Origin: Lamellibrachia satsuma
Lineage: Eukaryota; Annelida; Polychaeta; Sabellida; Siboglinidae
Length of the DNA stretch: 64,000 bases
Reading direction: 5' to 3'
Assembly: GCA_033239005.1 (NCBI GenBank)
Contig: BSQZ01000004.1
Location: 12,281,507 to 12,345,506 of the forward strand
The notes beneath the pieces are model-generated. The model was not told where the DNA came from. It ran no database searches and saw nothing but the letters and a program-made list of their open reading frames with translations. Shown piece after piece: positions 38,201 through 49,500 of the stretch. A program made the translations under genes and the position numbers. The stretch's first letter is position 1, and every line of letters starts with the position of its first letter.

Positions 38201-40498
38201 GAATATGTTCTTCAAACTTAAAGAAGACAGTAGAACCAGAGGACACAATACAGCATTAGTTAAGGAGCAGTGTAGGTTGGATATGAGAAAGTGTTAAATC
38301 TTGTTAAATAATATTTAGTATACGTTTTACTTGCAATTGTTCTGAATATTAAATATTTAGCTAACATTCTATGTGGAGTCAGTGATATTTACAAGTCAAA
38401 GGCAGACTAAGTAATAGGTTTGTGTCGCCTCTAGGTCATAGACTAGCAGACAATTTACCGGTTATGTGCATACGTGACATATGCATGCCTATGTATGCAT
38501 ACGTGCGTGACTGAAGTGTACACACACAGGCACACATACATACGCACAGCACCCGCATGCACGCACTCACACGCACGCATACGCACTCACGCACTCATGC
38601 ACACACACGTGCTGTTTCTGACCATCAAAACTGATCGTTTCTCCCCAGGAGTTAGACCGTCAGCTTCCCATCCTCCGACCCGACTTCGATCTCCTGGCCA
38701 CACCACCGGAGAACGGGATCCGAACAACATGGATAGGCCACGCGACCTTACTAATTCAGATGGAGGGGGTATCCGTGCTCACAGATCCAGTATTCAGCGA
38801 GCGGTGTTCTCCGTCGCAGTATTTCGGGCCGAAACGATTTCGCAGTGCGGCATGTCAAGTGTACGAGCTTCCTGAAATAAACGCAGTGTTGATCAGTCAC
38901 AACCATTACGATCACTTGGACTTGAACAGCGTACGAGCGCTGAATAAGAGGTTTGGTAAGAGTCTCCGTTGGTACGTCCCACTCGGACTCAAGTCGTGGA
39001 TGCATGGCGTCTCTTGTGAAAATGTAGTGGAACTTGACTGGTGGGACGAGGATGTTATACCTGGTGTCCCTGATGTGAAGGTTGCCTTCGTTCCGTCGCA
39101 TCATTGGACAAAGAGGACACCCATCAACGATTACAAGGTGAACTTGTTGAGAAAGTTACCACAATATCGAGTTTATCCGTGTTAACGATGATTACTATAT
39201 ATAATCATATCACTCAACAAATGTGCAGTGCATGAGTTCGTTTTATATGTGCTTCAAAATATTAGGGTGACTAACATTGCTGTGAAATGTCACAATGATG
39301 TTCTGATTAGATGTATTGGTGTACGTTTGCCATGTGAATGTATAACATGGATGTTTGCAATTTCTCAGGTCAAATCGTGGAGTTATGGAAACAGTTTTAA
39401 ACGAGTAATTAATCCTTATGTCATTGCAGGTTTTGTGGGGAGGATATTGTGTCATTGGACGGCGGCACCGGTTCTACTTTTCTGGTGACACAGGTTACAA
39501 TGACGTCATGTTCAAGCAGATAGGACAGAAATATGGCCCATTTCACCTGGCAGCTCTACCGATAGGGGCATATGAACCAAGGTATTTTGACGACTGCTGA
39601 TGTATATTGCAGTCGTACTTTCCACATTTCCATTCCAGTGCTTCTGGGTGAATTCAGCGGTTTGTTAAGCTTTTTTCTTTTTGGTGGTTCCTGTGAGAAC
39701 GGCTATATTTTAGCCTTAACGGGAGTCTCCTGGACTCTTATTTGATATCATATAATATTTGCATATTTTGTATTTTTATACTTTTATCACTTGTTGAGAT
39801 ATATGTAAATGGGTCAAATAAAGTACAACTCTTCCGCCACATGGATGAAACATTGTACTGGTTGAAACTTTGTGTGGTAAATAAAAAAGCAGCAACTCAC
39901 ACTATGTGTGAAAATGCAAGAGACTATGCAGTTGGACTGCAGCACGCTGTCAATGTATGGTTGCAGGTGGTTCATGAGATGTCAGCACTGCAACCCTGAA
40001 GATGCCGTTCTTGCCCACAAAGACCTGAAAGCCAGACAGTCGGTCGCCATGCACTGGGCAACATTCGCTCTCGCACACGAGGTAATAACCAGCTCACTCA
40101 CAATATAGAAATACACAACTGCCTAAGGACGTTCACGTGTATGCGAGCGTGTGTGTGCTCGTCTGATAAAATATTTAGTTTAAAAACCACACGTTTCTCG
40201 CTTCCTAAACGAAGCAGTTGAAAACTAAACTACACAAACCACTACAGACTACTAATCAATATTGTGCTGGCGCATGTGTCGTTCGGAATTGATTCAATAT
40301 TTAACCAACCTTGAGGACAGCAGATAAAATACCCTTGTATGATACCCTTAACAATTGTTTTGTTTACAGTTCTACCTGGAGCCACCAGTGAAGCTCACTG
40401 AAGCTCTACGGAAACACAACTTGGCGGAAAACGACTTCTTCACTGTGAATCTCGGAGAGACGAGACTTGTTGCAGACGAATGCAATGAATTAGATTAA
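34894..40498 (+). CDS. NAPEPLD: N-acyl-phosphatidylethanolamine phospholipase D, paralog 2 (5' exon not identified)
   Basis: Second tandem copy in the same orientation. Visible exons: 34894-35230, 38649-39137, 39430-39581, 39967-40081, 40370-40498, about 406 residues. Exon sizes from the catalytic exon onward are identical to paralog 1 (489, 152, 115, 129). Motifs: [27 protein letters not shown] (38898-38915), PSHHW, FSGDTGY, MHWATF, FYLEPP. All metal ligands are kept. [13 protein letters not shown] is closer to human NAPE-PLD than paralog 1 is. The Gly after the HW of the last ligand is Ala here. The N-terminal region is one exon, where paralog 1 has two. An AATAAA is at 41158. Role as for paralog 1; different tissue use would be a guess. 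Confidence 0.93.
35407..35991 (+). pseudogene. CR1 ORF1 esterase-like protein
   Basis: Catalytic-block motifs in order: VFVGDSIVR (Ser of GDS), LVHVGTNNI (GxxN), and after a +1 frameshift in a G-run near 35870, [12 protein letters not shown] (DxxH). It ends at a TAA near 36002. ORF1 may help particle or membrane interactions in CR1 elements; the role is not settled. Confidence 0.8.
37011..38095 (+). pseudogene. CR1 reverse transcriptase (internally deleted)
   Basis: Two overlapping frames (37011-37766 and 37640-38095) carry the N-terminal and palm/C-terminal RT parts. The join lacks about 60-70 residues of RT, including the GVPQGSVLGP block, so it cannot be active. Confidence 0.83.
38474..38620. 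repeat. CA/CG/CT-rich microsatellite
   Basis: Imperfect acac, acgc and cactcacg words just left of the paralog 2 catalytic exon. Confidence 0.8.
38649..39137 (+). CDS. NAPEPLD: NAPE-PLD paralog 2, catalytic exon
   Basis: 163 codons, including [26 protein letters not shown] and [11 protein letters not shown]. The part 38874-39118 is nearly identical to paralog 1. Confidence 0.96.
39430..39581 (+). CDS. NAPEPLD: NAPE-PLD paralog 2, GDTGY exon
   Basis: Encodes [19 protein letters not shown] and DTGYNDVM, ending PIGAYEPR in phase 2. Where human and paralog 1 have GPW, this copy has GRR. Confidence 0.95.
39967..40081 (+). CDS. NAPEPLD: NAPE-PLD paralog 2, MHWATF exon
   Basis: Encodes [17 protein letters not shown] and [12 protein letters not shown]. 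The metal-ligand His is kept. Confidence 0.94.
40370..40498 (+). CDS. NAPEPLD: NAPE-PLD paralog 2, last coding exon
   Basis: Encodes [32 protein letters not shown] and a TAA stop; same length as in paralog 1. Confidence 0.94.
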   Translation, partial: FYLEPPVKLTEALRKHNLAENDFFTVNLGETRLVADECNELD

Positions 40499-41939
40499 TT
40501 GTTTAGTTAATATGAAAGAGTCAATGCGACTCTCAGTAGAAACAATACGCTCTAGTTGATAGTCAGATCATTCTATGCAATGTTTTGTTTGCACACGTCA
40601 GTTTGCCGGACATTTTATTTTATATCCACACAAATGTGTGAAAACATCCTTATACAATATTTTTTAAATATGTAATACAATGTTCATGTTTAATCTTTAT
40701 ATTACGTTTACTATACGCAGATAAATTTACAAGGTCTCATTTTCGTGTAACATCGTCTTATATAATATAAACTGCATATATTATTCTAGCACTTTGACAT
40801 CCCAAATGTCTCGAAACTGTTTTTAATATAATTTAACCATTATTCGTTTATGAATATCAACTTGGCCGTTCATCACATTCTAAACAGCCTTCGACAGTTT
40901 CCAATACCTGTGGACAGAGTTTATTGTCGTTTACTGGATCATGTGTCGTTTGTGACGGGCATCTCATTAATATCCAAAACGTTACGTACAACATACACAT
41001 GCAATGTACAAACAGGATATTTAAGCTGAAACATTTGAATTTCACGTTTACTTTGCCATGTGTTCGCGGTCAGTATATTTAGGAAATATTTATTCTTGGA
41101 TGTAGAACATTAGTTTATGTACGTAGGAAAGTGAAAATAATGCTATACACGTGATGAAATAAATATGACTATATTTGTATGCAAGGTGGCTTACATGTCA
41201 GTTAATTTCTTCATTCCCGCCTCCTCATAATATGCTAGGATACTTTCTTTCACTTAAGTCTGCCTGATCTCTGATGGTGGATAGATTTACAATGTGCATG
41301 GACTATCCAGTAGTCGGCAGCAGAGGAGGTGGAACATTATGTGATCTTCGCAGTCGCATTTTGTTGACCACATATCGTCAATGTTGCACCAATTCCTCAT
41401 GGTTGTCTGCTCGACTGACTCCAATGCGGTTGAGTGATCGCCAGCAGAGCCGTTGTTGGCAAGACCCTACTGGTAGTATTCAGCTCATCGTAATATCATT
41501 TTGACACCTTTTTAAGTCTAGCAGCTTTGGACGAATTTAAATGCCAATAAAACAATACCACTATTTAGAAACTAGTACTAATGCATGAATACTTCCCGTT
41601 ATTATACAACTACAAAAACATCATTAGCACACGCATCCACCTAAATAAAAATGAATAACAAACAAGTTTCGAAGAACACAGACAACGTCTCTATTAAAAA
41701 CAAAGGTCAACCATGTTTCTGACATTCCCTGCAGACGGCAACGAATACTGTTAGTTTATATGCGGTTTTACTGTGCACAGGATGTAATCAAGTAATGAAA
41801 GAATGACTGGGCTGATATAACTACTATTTTATTGTTTCAAAATTGACATGTGATTCGTGGGGATGGAACCACGAAGACATCAGACAGTTATTATTCAAGT
41901 GTTGTACAATGAAAAGTGCAACGTTTTATCTTTTTCGAT
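40499..41939. other. 3' UTR and intergenic sequence after NAPE-PLD paralog 2
   Basis: 41185-41240 (gttaatttcttcattcccgc ... atatgctagg) recurs, diverged, at 61574-61615, so it is part of an unnamed dispersed repeat. No gene was recognised. Confidence 0.5.
41158..41163 (+). terminator. Candidate polyadenylation signal of paralog 2
   Basis: AATAAA about 660 bp after the stop codon. Other variants nearer the stop cannot be excluded. Confidence 0.35.
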
Positions 41940-42310
41940 CATAAAATCAAGTTATATATTCACCTAATGTGTTTTAATGAACTACATAAATAAATATATT
42001 TTGATCGTTATCTAATTTGGATGTTTCGAGCAAATATAATTTACACTGCATGGCGTGAAATGTATTTTTATAGGTGTAAATGATATGCGCAGCCATCACG
42101 AGGCCTTGAACATTTGACCCAGATACATCTTGTCCTCAGGTAATAGAAATTGTTCACATTTGTTCGGGAATGTAACGAACAACAAGACTGATATTCATAA
42201 CCAAATATATAATCTTGAAATTATATTTTAAAAACTGTTTCATCTAAAAACACATAAGGACAGTCAAGATGTTAGAATAAATATAAAGTGTAAAGTTAAA
42301 CCTGTCTTAA
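41940..42310. repeat. Unnamed dispersed repeat, copy A
   Basis: Aligns, with divergence, to 54170-54405 in the same orientation (aatgtgttttaa, atttgaatgttt/atttggatgttt, attatatttttaaa, aaaacacat...gg-agtcaa). No ends were defined. Confidence 0.5.
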
Positions 42311-42499
42311 GTGACCATTCAATGGATGGTTGAAAATTGGTCTCTTAATACAGGTGATCACGTCATGCAGATAATTTAGCATGTGAAACTATGGTCGTTA
42401 ATGACAGGTCTCTTAATGCAGACCTGTGGTCTCTGAAATAATATGCACACATAGGCACAGTGTCTTACTGCCCAATGATAGTTGCATAACTATTGCAAT

Positions 42500-42613
42500 A
42501 CCACTGCGATAGTTTCATGATTGTCGCCATAGTATTGCGATAGTATCATGATTGTCGCCATAGTATTGCGATAGTATCATGATTGCTGCCATAGTATTGC
42601 GATAGTATCATGG
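42500..42613. repeat. 31-bp tandem repeat, nearly four copies
   Basis: Unit agtattgcgatagtatcatg plus attgtcgccat. Confidence 0.93.
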
Positions 42614-42814
42614 AGTAGCGAATAGCCAGGAAAACAGTCCCAAGCCGTAGTTGATGGGTGGCGCCATCGTGTGGCTCTGGAGGTAGATGATTGTTAATGT
42701 CAGGTCAATGAATAAATAAAATTTTCCAATAAAGAAATTATAATTGAAAAAACATGTTTACTTATATTTTTACAGTGACACAAGTAGTGCTGCTAGATTG
42801 TTTTGCCAACTATT

Positions 42815-43006
42815 GTTACTATGGATAGTTCAGTGTATTATCGACAATAACTATAGATAGTTCATTTTATTATAGTTAGTAGTACTAGTTACTATTGATA
42901 GTTCAGTGTACTATCAACGATAACTATCGATAGTTCAATTTACTATGTATTGCATCGTTACATCAACTTTTGCGATGCACCAATAGTTCAATGCATTGTT
43001 ACACCT
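42815..43006. repeat. Palindromic actatcgatagtt-rich sequence, possible hAT-type relic
   Basis: Repeated, self-complementary actatNgatagttca words. The right edge gcattgttacacctcta resembles termini of some hAT MITEs. No left end was found, so the class is uncertain. Confidence 0.35.
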
Positions 43007-43009
43007 CTA

Positions 43010-43245
43010 AACAACAGGCCAATTAGGAACATCTGCAACTGACACAAGAATCGACGAATGGCACAAACTCCTAGCTTCAATAGGAACACGGAATACCAGC
43101 ATCCAAGGCACTACCACCTGGTGCGAACCACCTACAATGGGCAGGTACACATCCAAAAGTGGGGCTATAACAATGACCCTGAAACCTGCGACTGCGGTGA
43201 GATCCAGACCATGAACCACCTAATGTTGTCTTGTGGATGAACTAT
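43010..43245 (+). pseudogene. LINE C-terminal Cys-rich fragment
   Basis: Encodes RTTYNGQVHIQKWGYNNDPE and CDCGEIQTMNHLMLSCG, the CxC...H...C zinc-binding tail found after RT in several LINE clades. No RT is present upstream; a short relic. Confidence 0.72.
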
Positions 43246-45121
43246 GCTCCACGACAGATCTGACAATGTGTATGTGCGGTTTTGGAGATAGGATCTGATT
43301 GATGATACCCAATGACTAAAAAGGAGTCATAGATTACACATTCATATACATTTATTGTGCTTCTAGTACAGCTGAAACACATATGTCAACTGCAGACAAG
43401 ACCACGTTTATATTGTATACAAAAACCAAAATAAAATAACACTGTACGACTAATCAATATAGTAGTTCCTTATAAATCAGTTCTTTCCTAAGCATCACTT
43501 GTACCATTAGAAATGTCAATGTCTTTTCAAAAACAAATCCACAAGGGAAACATTAAATGATCAACAGATACAATTATTCATTTGGACATCATTTGCGTTG
43601 CATTTGTTCGTATCGTAAGGTACAATGTGGCATTATAGATTTATGGGCATCATATTAAAAGCACTTTTAAATATGATTTTCAAATTGTTTAATTCAATAG
43701 GTTAGTAAATTGTTTTTTGTTTCTAAAATTCCAAAGATATAAAAAACTCATGCTTTCACCCCTGCGAGTGTTGTTGGGGCCAAGCGTACCTTACTGTATG
43801 AACTGACGCGACGCATCACATTAAACATTTATAACTGGACAGGTCAGGTATTTTCAGGAATAATCAGCATTGGACATGGTATCACTGTGACAACTAGAGC
43901 TGTGTCACACAATACACAGATGAGTTGCTATGCTAGCTCACCCTTCGAAGTTCTAATGAAACACCATACAGACCTTGAGAACATGCTGTGTGAGTCTTTG
44001 GATGGATCAGATTTAAGACCAATACTTCAACAAATTAATACGTTTTTACCGTAACAAATTCAATACAATATAAAAAAAAAATTTGGTTCAAACACATTTT
44101 TAGAAGCCTTGACATCTGTTGACAACTTCAATATTGCATACCGATTTCGAGACTAACTTTGGATGGGCAATTGCTATATTCAAAGAAGTGTTCTTATTAT
44201 TATTTATTATTATGATTTGATTAAAGAAGCATATCACTCAGCAATCCACAGTCCATTCCACCTTTATCGAATTATAGCCTAGGGTATATATAGTTTGGTG
44301 AAAAAAAGACCCTAAAAGTTGTTTACCCTTTCACCCCTGCATGCATGTCTTGTCAGCTGCCTCCCTTTCCCTATTCTCAATAGGCGGAAATATGCCCAAC
44401 CACAACTAGACATTCCAAATACACAAGAACCATGTACCAGTACATGTACCAGTACATGTACCAGTACATGTACCAGTATATACCGGAAGAAATTAGATAT
44501 GGAAGAACACATTGCATACAAAAACTAAAACTAGCTTTGTGTCATTAATAAATATTAAACATCGTGTAATGTAAGGGTGAAAGTATTTAATGAAAAAACA
44601 TAATAAAATATGTATGCCATTATATACGCTCAAATACACAAAGAATGGCTTTCAGAAGTGGCTCTTTCAAGTAAAAAACGTAAGAAAAAATAAGGCACAA
44701 CTTGTAGGGAAATCAAAACATCTTACAAAACTAGATGGCCAAAGAAAAAGAAATTATAACAAATCCAATTACTATTTTCTGACAGTTTTACGCACAATCA
44801 GAGCAACATAAATCGTTTCAGACTAGTCTTTTACAATCAAAACAATATGTAAACAAACAATATCAAATAAATAAAGCTTCTCCATGACATACAGCAACAA
44901 CAAACTGTAGACAAACACATGTAGACAATACTAATGACATGTCTATCCTTTACTGTGATCCTGTATATACTACCTACTATTCAATGGATTTGATTGTCTT
45001 GGTCCCTGACCAGTAAGGCCAGGAGGATATGTATTAGACCCAATCTCAGCACGCAAACAGACATTAGCATTTATGCCAAGTCAAGTCCAGCTTACATGAG
45101 TGATTCACTGTAAAGGTACAT
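43246..45121. other. Intergenic region
   Basis: No gene recognised. It includes a 12-bp minisatellite at 44432-44480 (gtaccagtacat units). Confidence 0.5.
44432..44480. repeat. 12-bp minisatellite (gtaccagtacat)
   Basis: About four copies; each unit is nearly palindromic. Confidence 0.92.
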
Positions 45122-45440
45122 TGTTATATAGCGCGGTATCCAGTCCTTGAGAATGTTCAAAGCGGTTTACACTTCACCCCCTGGCAGACCTGTTCATTCC
45201 AATGCTATTTTGACTTCTCTGGGAAGCATTCAGCCATGCTGCAATTACAGTGCAGACTATTCCTTCAAATATCCACCTCTGTCTGTAGCCAGGTACTCAT
45301 TTTTACAGATGAGTGAACTTTGGCAACAAAATTGTCAAAGCTTTGAAATGGCTGCAAGAAGATTCGAACCTGGGTTCTCTCGACGTTCTAACCACTATGC
45401 TACCGTGCCCAACGCATCCATTTGGTTGGCTAAGATCACG
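45122..45440 (-). mobile_element. tRNA-derived SINE with GCGCTATATAA tail
   Basis: On the minus strand: A-box region ggtagcatagtggttagaac and B-box caggttcgaatcttc (45440-45360), then a body, then gtaaaccgctttgaacattc and ccgcgctatataac at the 3' end, a tail motif of several animal SINE/LINE pairs. It differs from the SINE at 4150-4395. Confidence 0.78.
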
Positions 45441-46069
45441 GTGCCAGAATGGTTTGTGTAAACAACAACACAAGACCAGTTAGCGAGGCCAATTTCTGGC
45501 TATAATTGTGTTGGTGTATTTGGAGCTGAACCCAATTTGGCAAATACGTGTTGCTCGTCTAACCAGACACTTAATTTAGCTGTGCATTGTCATACCACAG
45601 GGTGTTGCTGGAATAATTGAGGCACAAATCACTTATGTAAACCAACCTTTATGTTGCTGAGAACAAAAATAATAAGCACTAAACGAACATAAGATAATTC
45701 ATTTACAACCTACACTCTGGAGTCATCATTGTACAAAAATATGTGTGGATATGTGTGGCAATCTTCTTGTTCACATGGTGAACTACGTAGAAAATAATAC
45801 ATAAGAAAACATCAGTACATGTGCCTTTATGCTGCGACAGTCCAACTAAATAAATCTCAACTACGCACATTGCTACAATGTAGCAGCACTGCATAACAAA
45901 CAATTTGATAACATCTAAGAAACTGTCAATCACTGGCAGCGATTGAACTGAAAAAAGAATTAAACAATAAACATACATTATAGCCATTCTGTGGTTCCCG
46001 ATTGACTGCCTGCAATGCAACAAGTAGCCAATCCCTGAATGCAATCTACCGATGTAGAACATCATCGAA
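45441..46069. other. Region downstream of the dispanin-like gene
   Basis: Probably its 3' UTR on the minus strand, at least in part. No clear polyadenylation signal was seen. Confidence 0.4.
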
Positions 46070-46508
46070 TTAAGGCACACCTGGGGGGGGATCACTAGTG
46101 TTGTGCTTCAATTTAACCGGCCTTTGGAACATGGCGTCATGCAACTTGAACTGAGGCATAATCGTAACCTGGCTATGGTTGAGATGGTCGATGCCATTTT
46201 TACTGCGCTGTTTTGTGTACAGGCGATAGCTTGGCATGCCCCCTGTGGCGATGGGGGTGGCAGTGGATGGAAGGGTCAGACACAACGTGGAGGTCATCTG
46301 CCAGACGAGGTAGATAAGGAGTAGAAGGGCGAGGAACATGAGTCCTGTGATCAACAGGATAAAGGCCCAGTCATTGTTCTTGCGAGACAGTTTCTCCTGG
46401 CCCCTGGCATGGGCCCGCTGCGCTCGCAGGGCAAACACAAGGCAGGGCACGCCACACAGGGGTGACACAATCAGCAGTCCAATCGACAGGGGCACATAGT
46501 TGGGTGGT
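46070..46508 (-). CDS. Dispanin-like gene, exon 3 with two hydrophobic segments
   Basis: Acceptor ggttacag, stop at 46072-46070. The hydrophobic segments span about residues 3-27 and 48-68 of this exon and are separated by the basic loop RAQRAHARGQEKLSRKNND. Confidence 0.82.
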
Positions 46509-49500
46509 CTGTAACCGATGGAATATCAGATAAATTACACAACATATGACTGATGGAATATCACAAATTACACATGAAACGTAATGTCATAAAAAATACA
46601 CAACCTGTAACATACAAAATGTCACATAACTTACACAACCTCTAAGATGAGTTTTTATTTTTTTTCAGTTTACGGATCCACCAACCACATTTTGGGAATT
46701 CTAAAAGTTAAAAAGGAGGTTTTTTTATGTCCCGCCGATATTCTCACACGACAATTATTTTTACGAATAATCTATTTTTTTTTAAATCTAATGTTGAAAA
46801 AAAGAAATGTTTACAAAAGTCAAATGGCAGAGCCAGAGAAGCATTTGCGACACCGAAAATATATTCACAATGCCGGGAAATGCCTTTCACGGTAGCGTTG
46901 CACCGTACTACTACATAGACAACTCATTGTTTATACAAAATTCAAATGATCAGTATCGGTCAAAATTTATGTCCCGGGCTGTGGTCAAGCTGTGATGTGT
47001 TGCCAACATGTTGCTACGATGTTCGAACCAGCTATATTCATTCACTGTGAAAGCATAACATATAGTTTGGTTACTGTGATTCCAGTACACATCAGTATTA
47101 TATTTGCCTACCTAAATCATGTCCTTAAACCAGCAAATATCAGCGCTAGCATAGTTTATTGTGCCTTTGACGATAACAGGCCAATTAAAATGACCGTATG
47201 CACACCATGCCACATGTTTATCAGATGGCTGACATAACCTGATACTATAGACAACGACACGTTACAAATACAGATTCAAGGGCCATCATGGCAGCAAATT
47301 AAGGGGACGTGTTAATATTACAAATGGTTATTATATTTAAAATGCCAGTGAAAAAACGTAAATTTCGATACAAAAACAAGCATTTATTGAGATTGCGTTT
47401 TCATTATAACTAGGAAATGATGCTTAATTTATTATTTTAGATAAACTACAACACTTACGACTTTGCAATTTGGCATATGAACATGTCATACATATAGGCA
47501 ACATAATACATAATACATAAGGGTTTGTATCAAAAATACACTGCCACTTTAGGCTGTCATTCAACTTTTGCTTAATTACATAATTCGTTTATGTTAACCA
47601 AAATCTCCCCTAAAGTTATCAGTGACACTGCCATACTTATATGTATGTCATTTATTTCTTTGGGAATTTTCTCAAAACGATATAATTTTGCATTTTGTGG
47701 CTATTTTTTACATTTACAATTTTGTTTTTAAATCTTGTAACATAACCAAATAAATGAAAAACTAAAAATGCTATTAATCTGGGATAATATATAGTATTTA
47801 GTCTACAATCTGTGAAGAAATGGTTAATTTATCTTAAAAACTTCTACTGAAACTAATCAATTCAAGACAATAGTTTCCCCAGCTACCTTAAACACTACTG
47901 TAATAATCCATACAATTTAAAAAAAACAACTGGCCTTGATTAACCCTACTTTCCCCATGATCTCTCTTCTCTCTTTTTAACCCCTCTGGTGTTTGACATG
48001 ACAGTAAAAACAATTTTCCCTCCTCCGATTTTAGACATGATTGCAAAAAACCTGTAAACCTAAAAATAAAAAAACTGTGGCCTAACTGACAGATTTTTGA
48101 GTCTTATAGGTAGATGTGGCAATTATATGTAAAAATCTTTAAACATAACATTTGTAAACATTCATGCATACAGTATATATAAAGTTTATTAATATGCAGT
48201 TGCACACACGCACATGTACCCGCACACGCGCACACATCCATGCACTGGTTTGGCAATACAATACTGCATTCATGGTCTGAAGTCTAAATATACACCTCCG
48301 TTTATATGTGACATGGGTGCCAGACTACAAGTGTTTACCATAGTTACAAATATGCAAATGAATTGAACTTCATAATGTTGCCTTCATTTACTATGGCTAC
48401 AAATATGTAAATGAGTTGAACTTCATAATTTTGCCTTCATTTACTATGGTTACAAATATGTAAATGAGTTGAACTTCATAATGTTGCCTTCATTTACTAT
48501 GGCTACAAATATGTAAATGAGTTGAACTTCATAATTTTGCCTTCATTTACTATGGTTACAAATATGTAAATGAGTTGAACTTCATAATTTTGCCTTCATT
48601 TCATACACGTAACATCAGATAAAATTTGCTGAGATATGGGAATATAAGTATTGTCAGGGTGCTTGAGGCCTTGAGAACATGATTACAGCAGCTGGTCGTA
48701 TCACCAAGGTCCTACTTACTGTGGCACACTTTGTGTGGGCGTACATGTTGAGCGCGTTGCACGACTCTCCATTTCCTGTCTGGACACTTCCGGCAACAAA
48801 TCTGACAGCGACTCGTCCATTGTTACAATCGACCCCTGCCTGGAGTTACTGTTTGGACGCCCCATCAGCGGTGACAACCCCTTCCCATCCAGCCAGTAGG
48901 TGGTGTTCTGTGAGGGTATGTCATGGCACACCTTGACGTACATGTCTTGTGACGGACCTGGCATCTCGATGGGATCTGATGCAGAGGCGCCCTCTACTGG
49001 GTCATCTGTCTGGGGGCATGTGTCAGTGGGTCTGCGTGGAAGAGTTCGGGGGTGCACGATGTCGTCCACACAGACTGTGGGGCAGGGTAGTCTGTAAACA
49101 GCAATGAACAACACTGGTGACAGTTGATGTTGCAGAGTAATACAAATTAACACTGTGGAAAATGGATGTGGCTACAACCTGAATCCAATCCCCAGCCAGA
49201 CAGGGGCTGGGTCAGCCAACAAAACATTTAATAAGCTTGCCATAAAAAACCCAGATGGCAAGTGGACAAAGAAGTCATTGGCTTTTTGAGAGGACCAACA
49301 ATTATTCATCATGTGTAGTAACCCGCCCTTCTGAGATATTTGCCAATTTTATTTTTAACCAAATTCAAGCTGCTAGCATTTACACAATCGGTAGATAATT
49401 TGTTCCATTCATTTAGATGTAATAGTAGCACCTAAAAGCATACAGATTATACCATTTATTTTTCATCATAATATACACATGTACCGGTACTGGTATTTAC

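Larger units (their letters stand above)
35390..38310 (+). mobile_element. CR1-like LINE with esterase ORF1, internally deleted, in NAPE-PLD paralog 2 intron
   Basis: ORF1 (35407-35991) is a GDSL/SGNH-type esterase as known from CR1 elements. ORF2 follows: EEP remnants (36118-36480, with VYRSPN and MGDFNHG), an RT lead-in (36713-37010) and RT (37129-38095: [46 protein letters not shown]). RT blocks between RVIVD and KFADD (the GVPQG region) are deleted near 37676, and part of the C-terminus between IPELR and EVFK near 38160 is missing. Stops and frameshifts occur throughout. It ends with the same aatcttgtta-type tail as the 8639-9292 copy. Confidence 0.88.

Noticed and set aside
45360..45440. 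Functional tRNA gene on the minus strand
   Set aside because: There is no anticodon arm of normal size; it is a SINE head.
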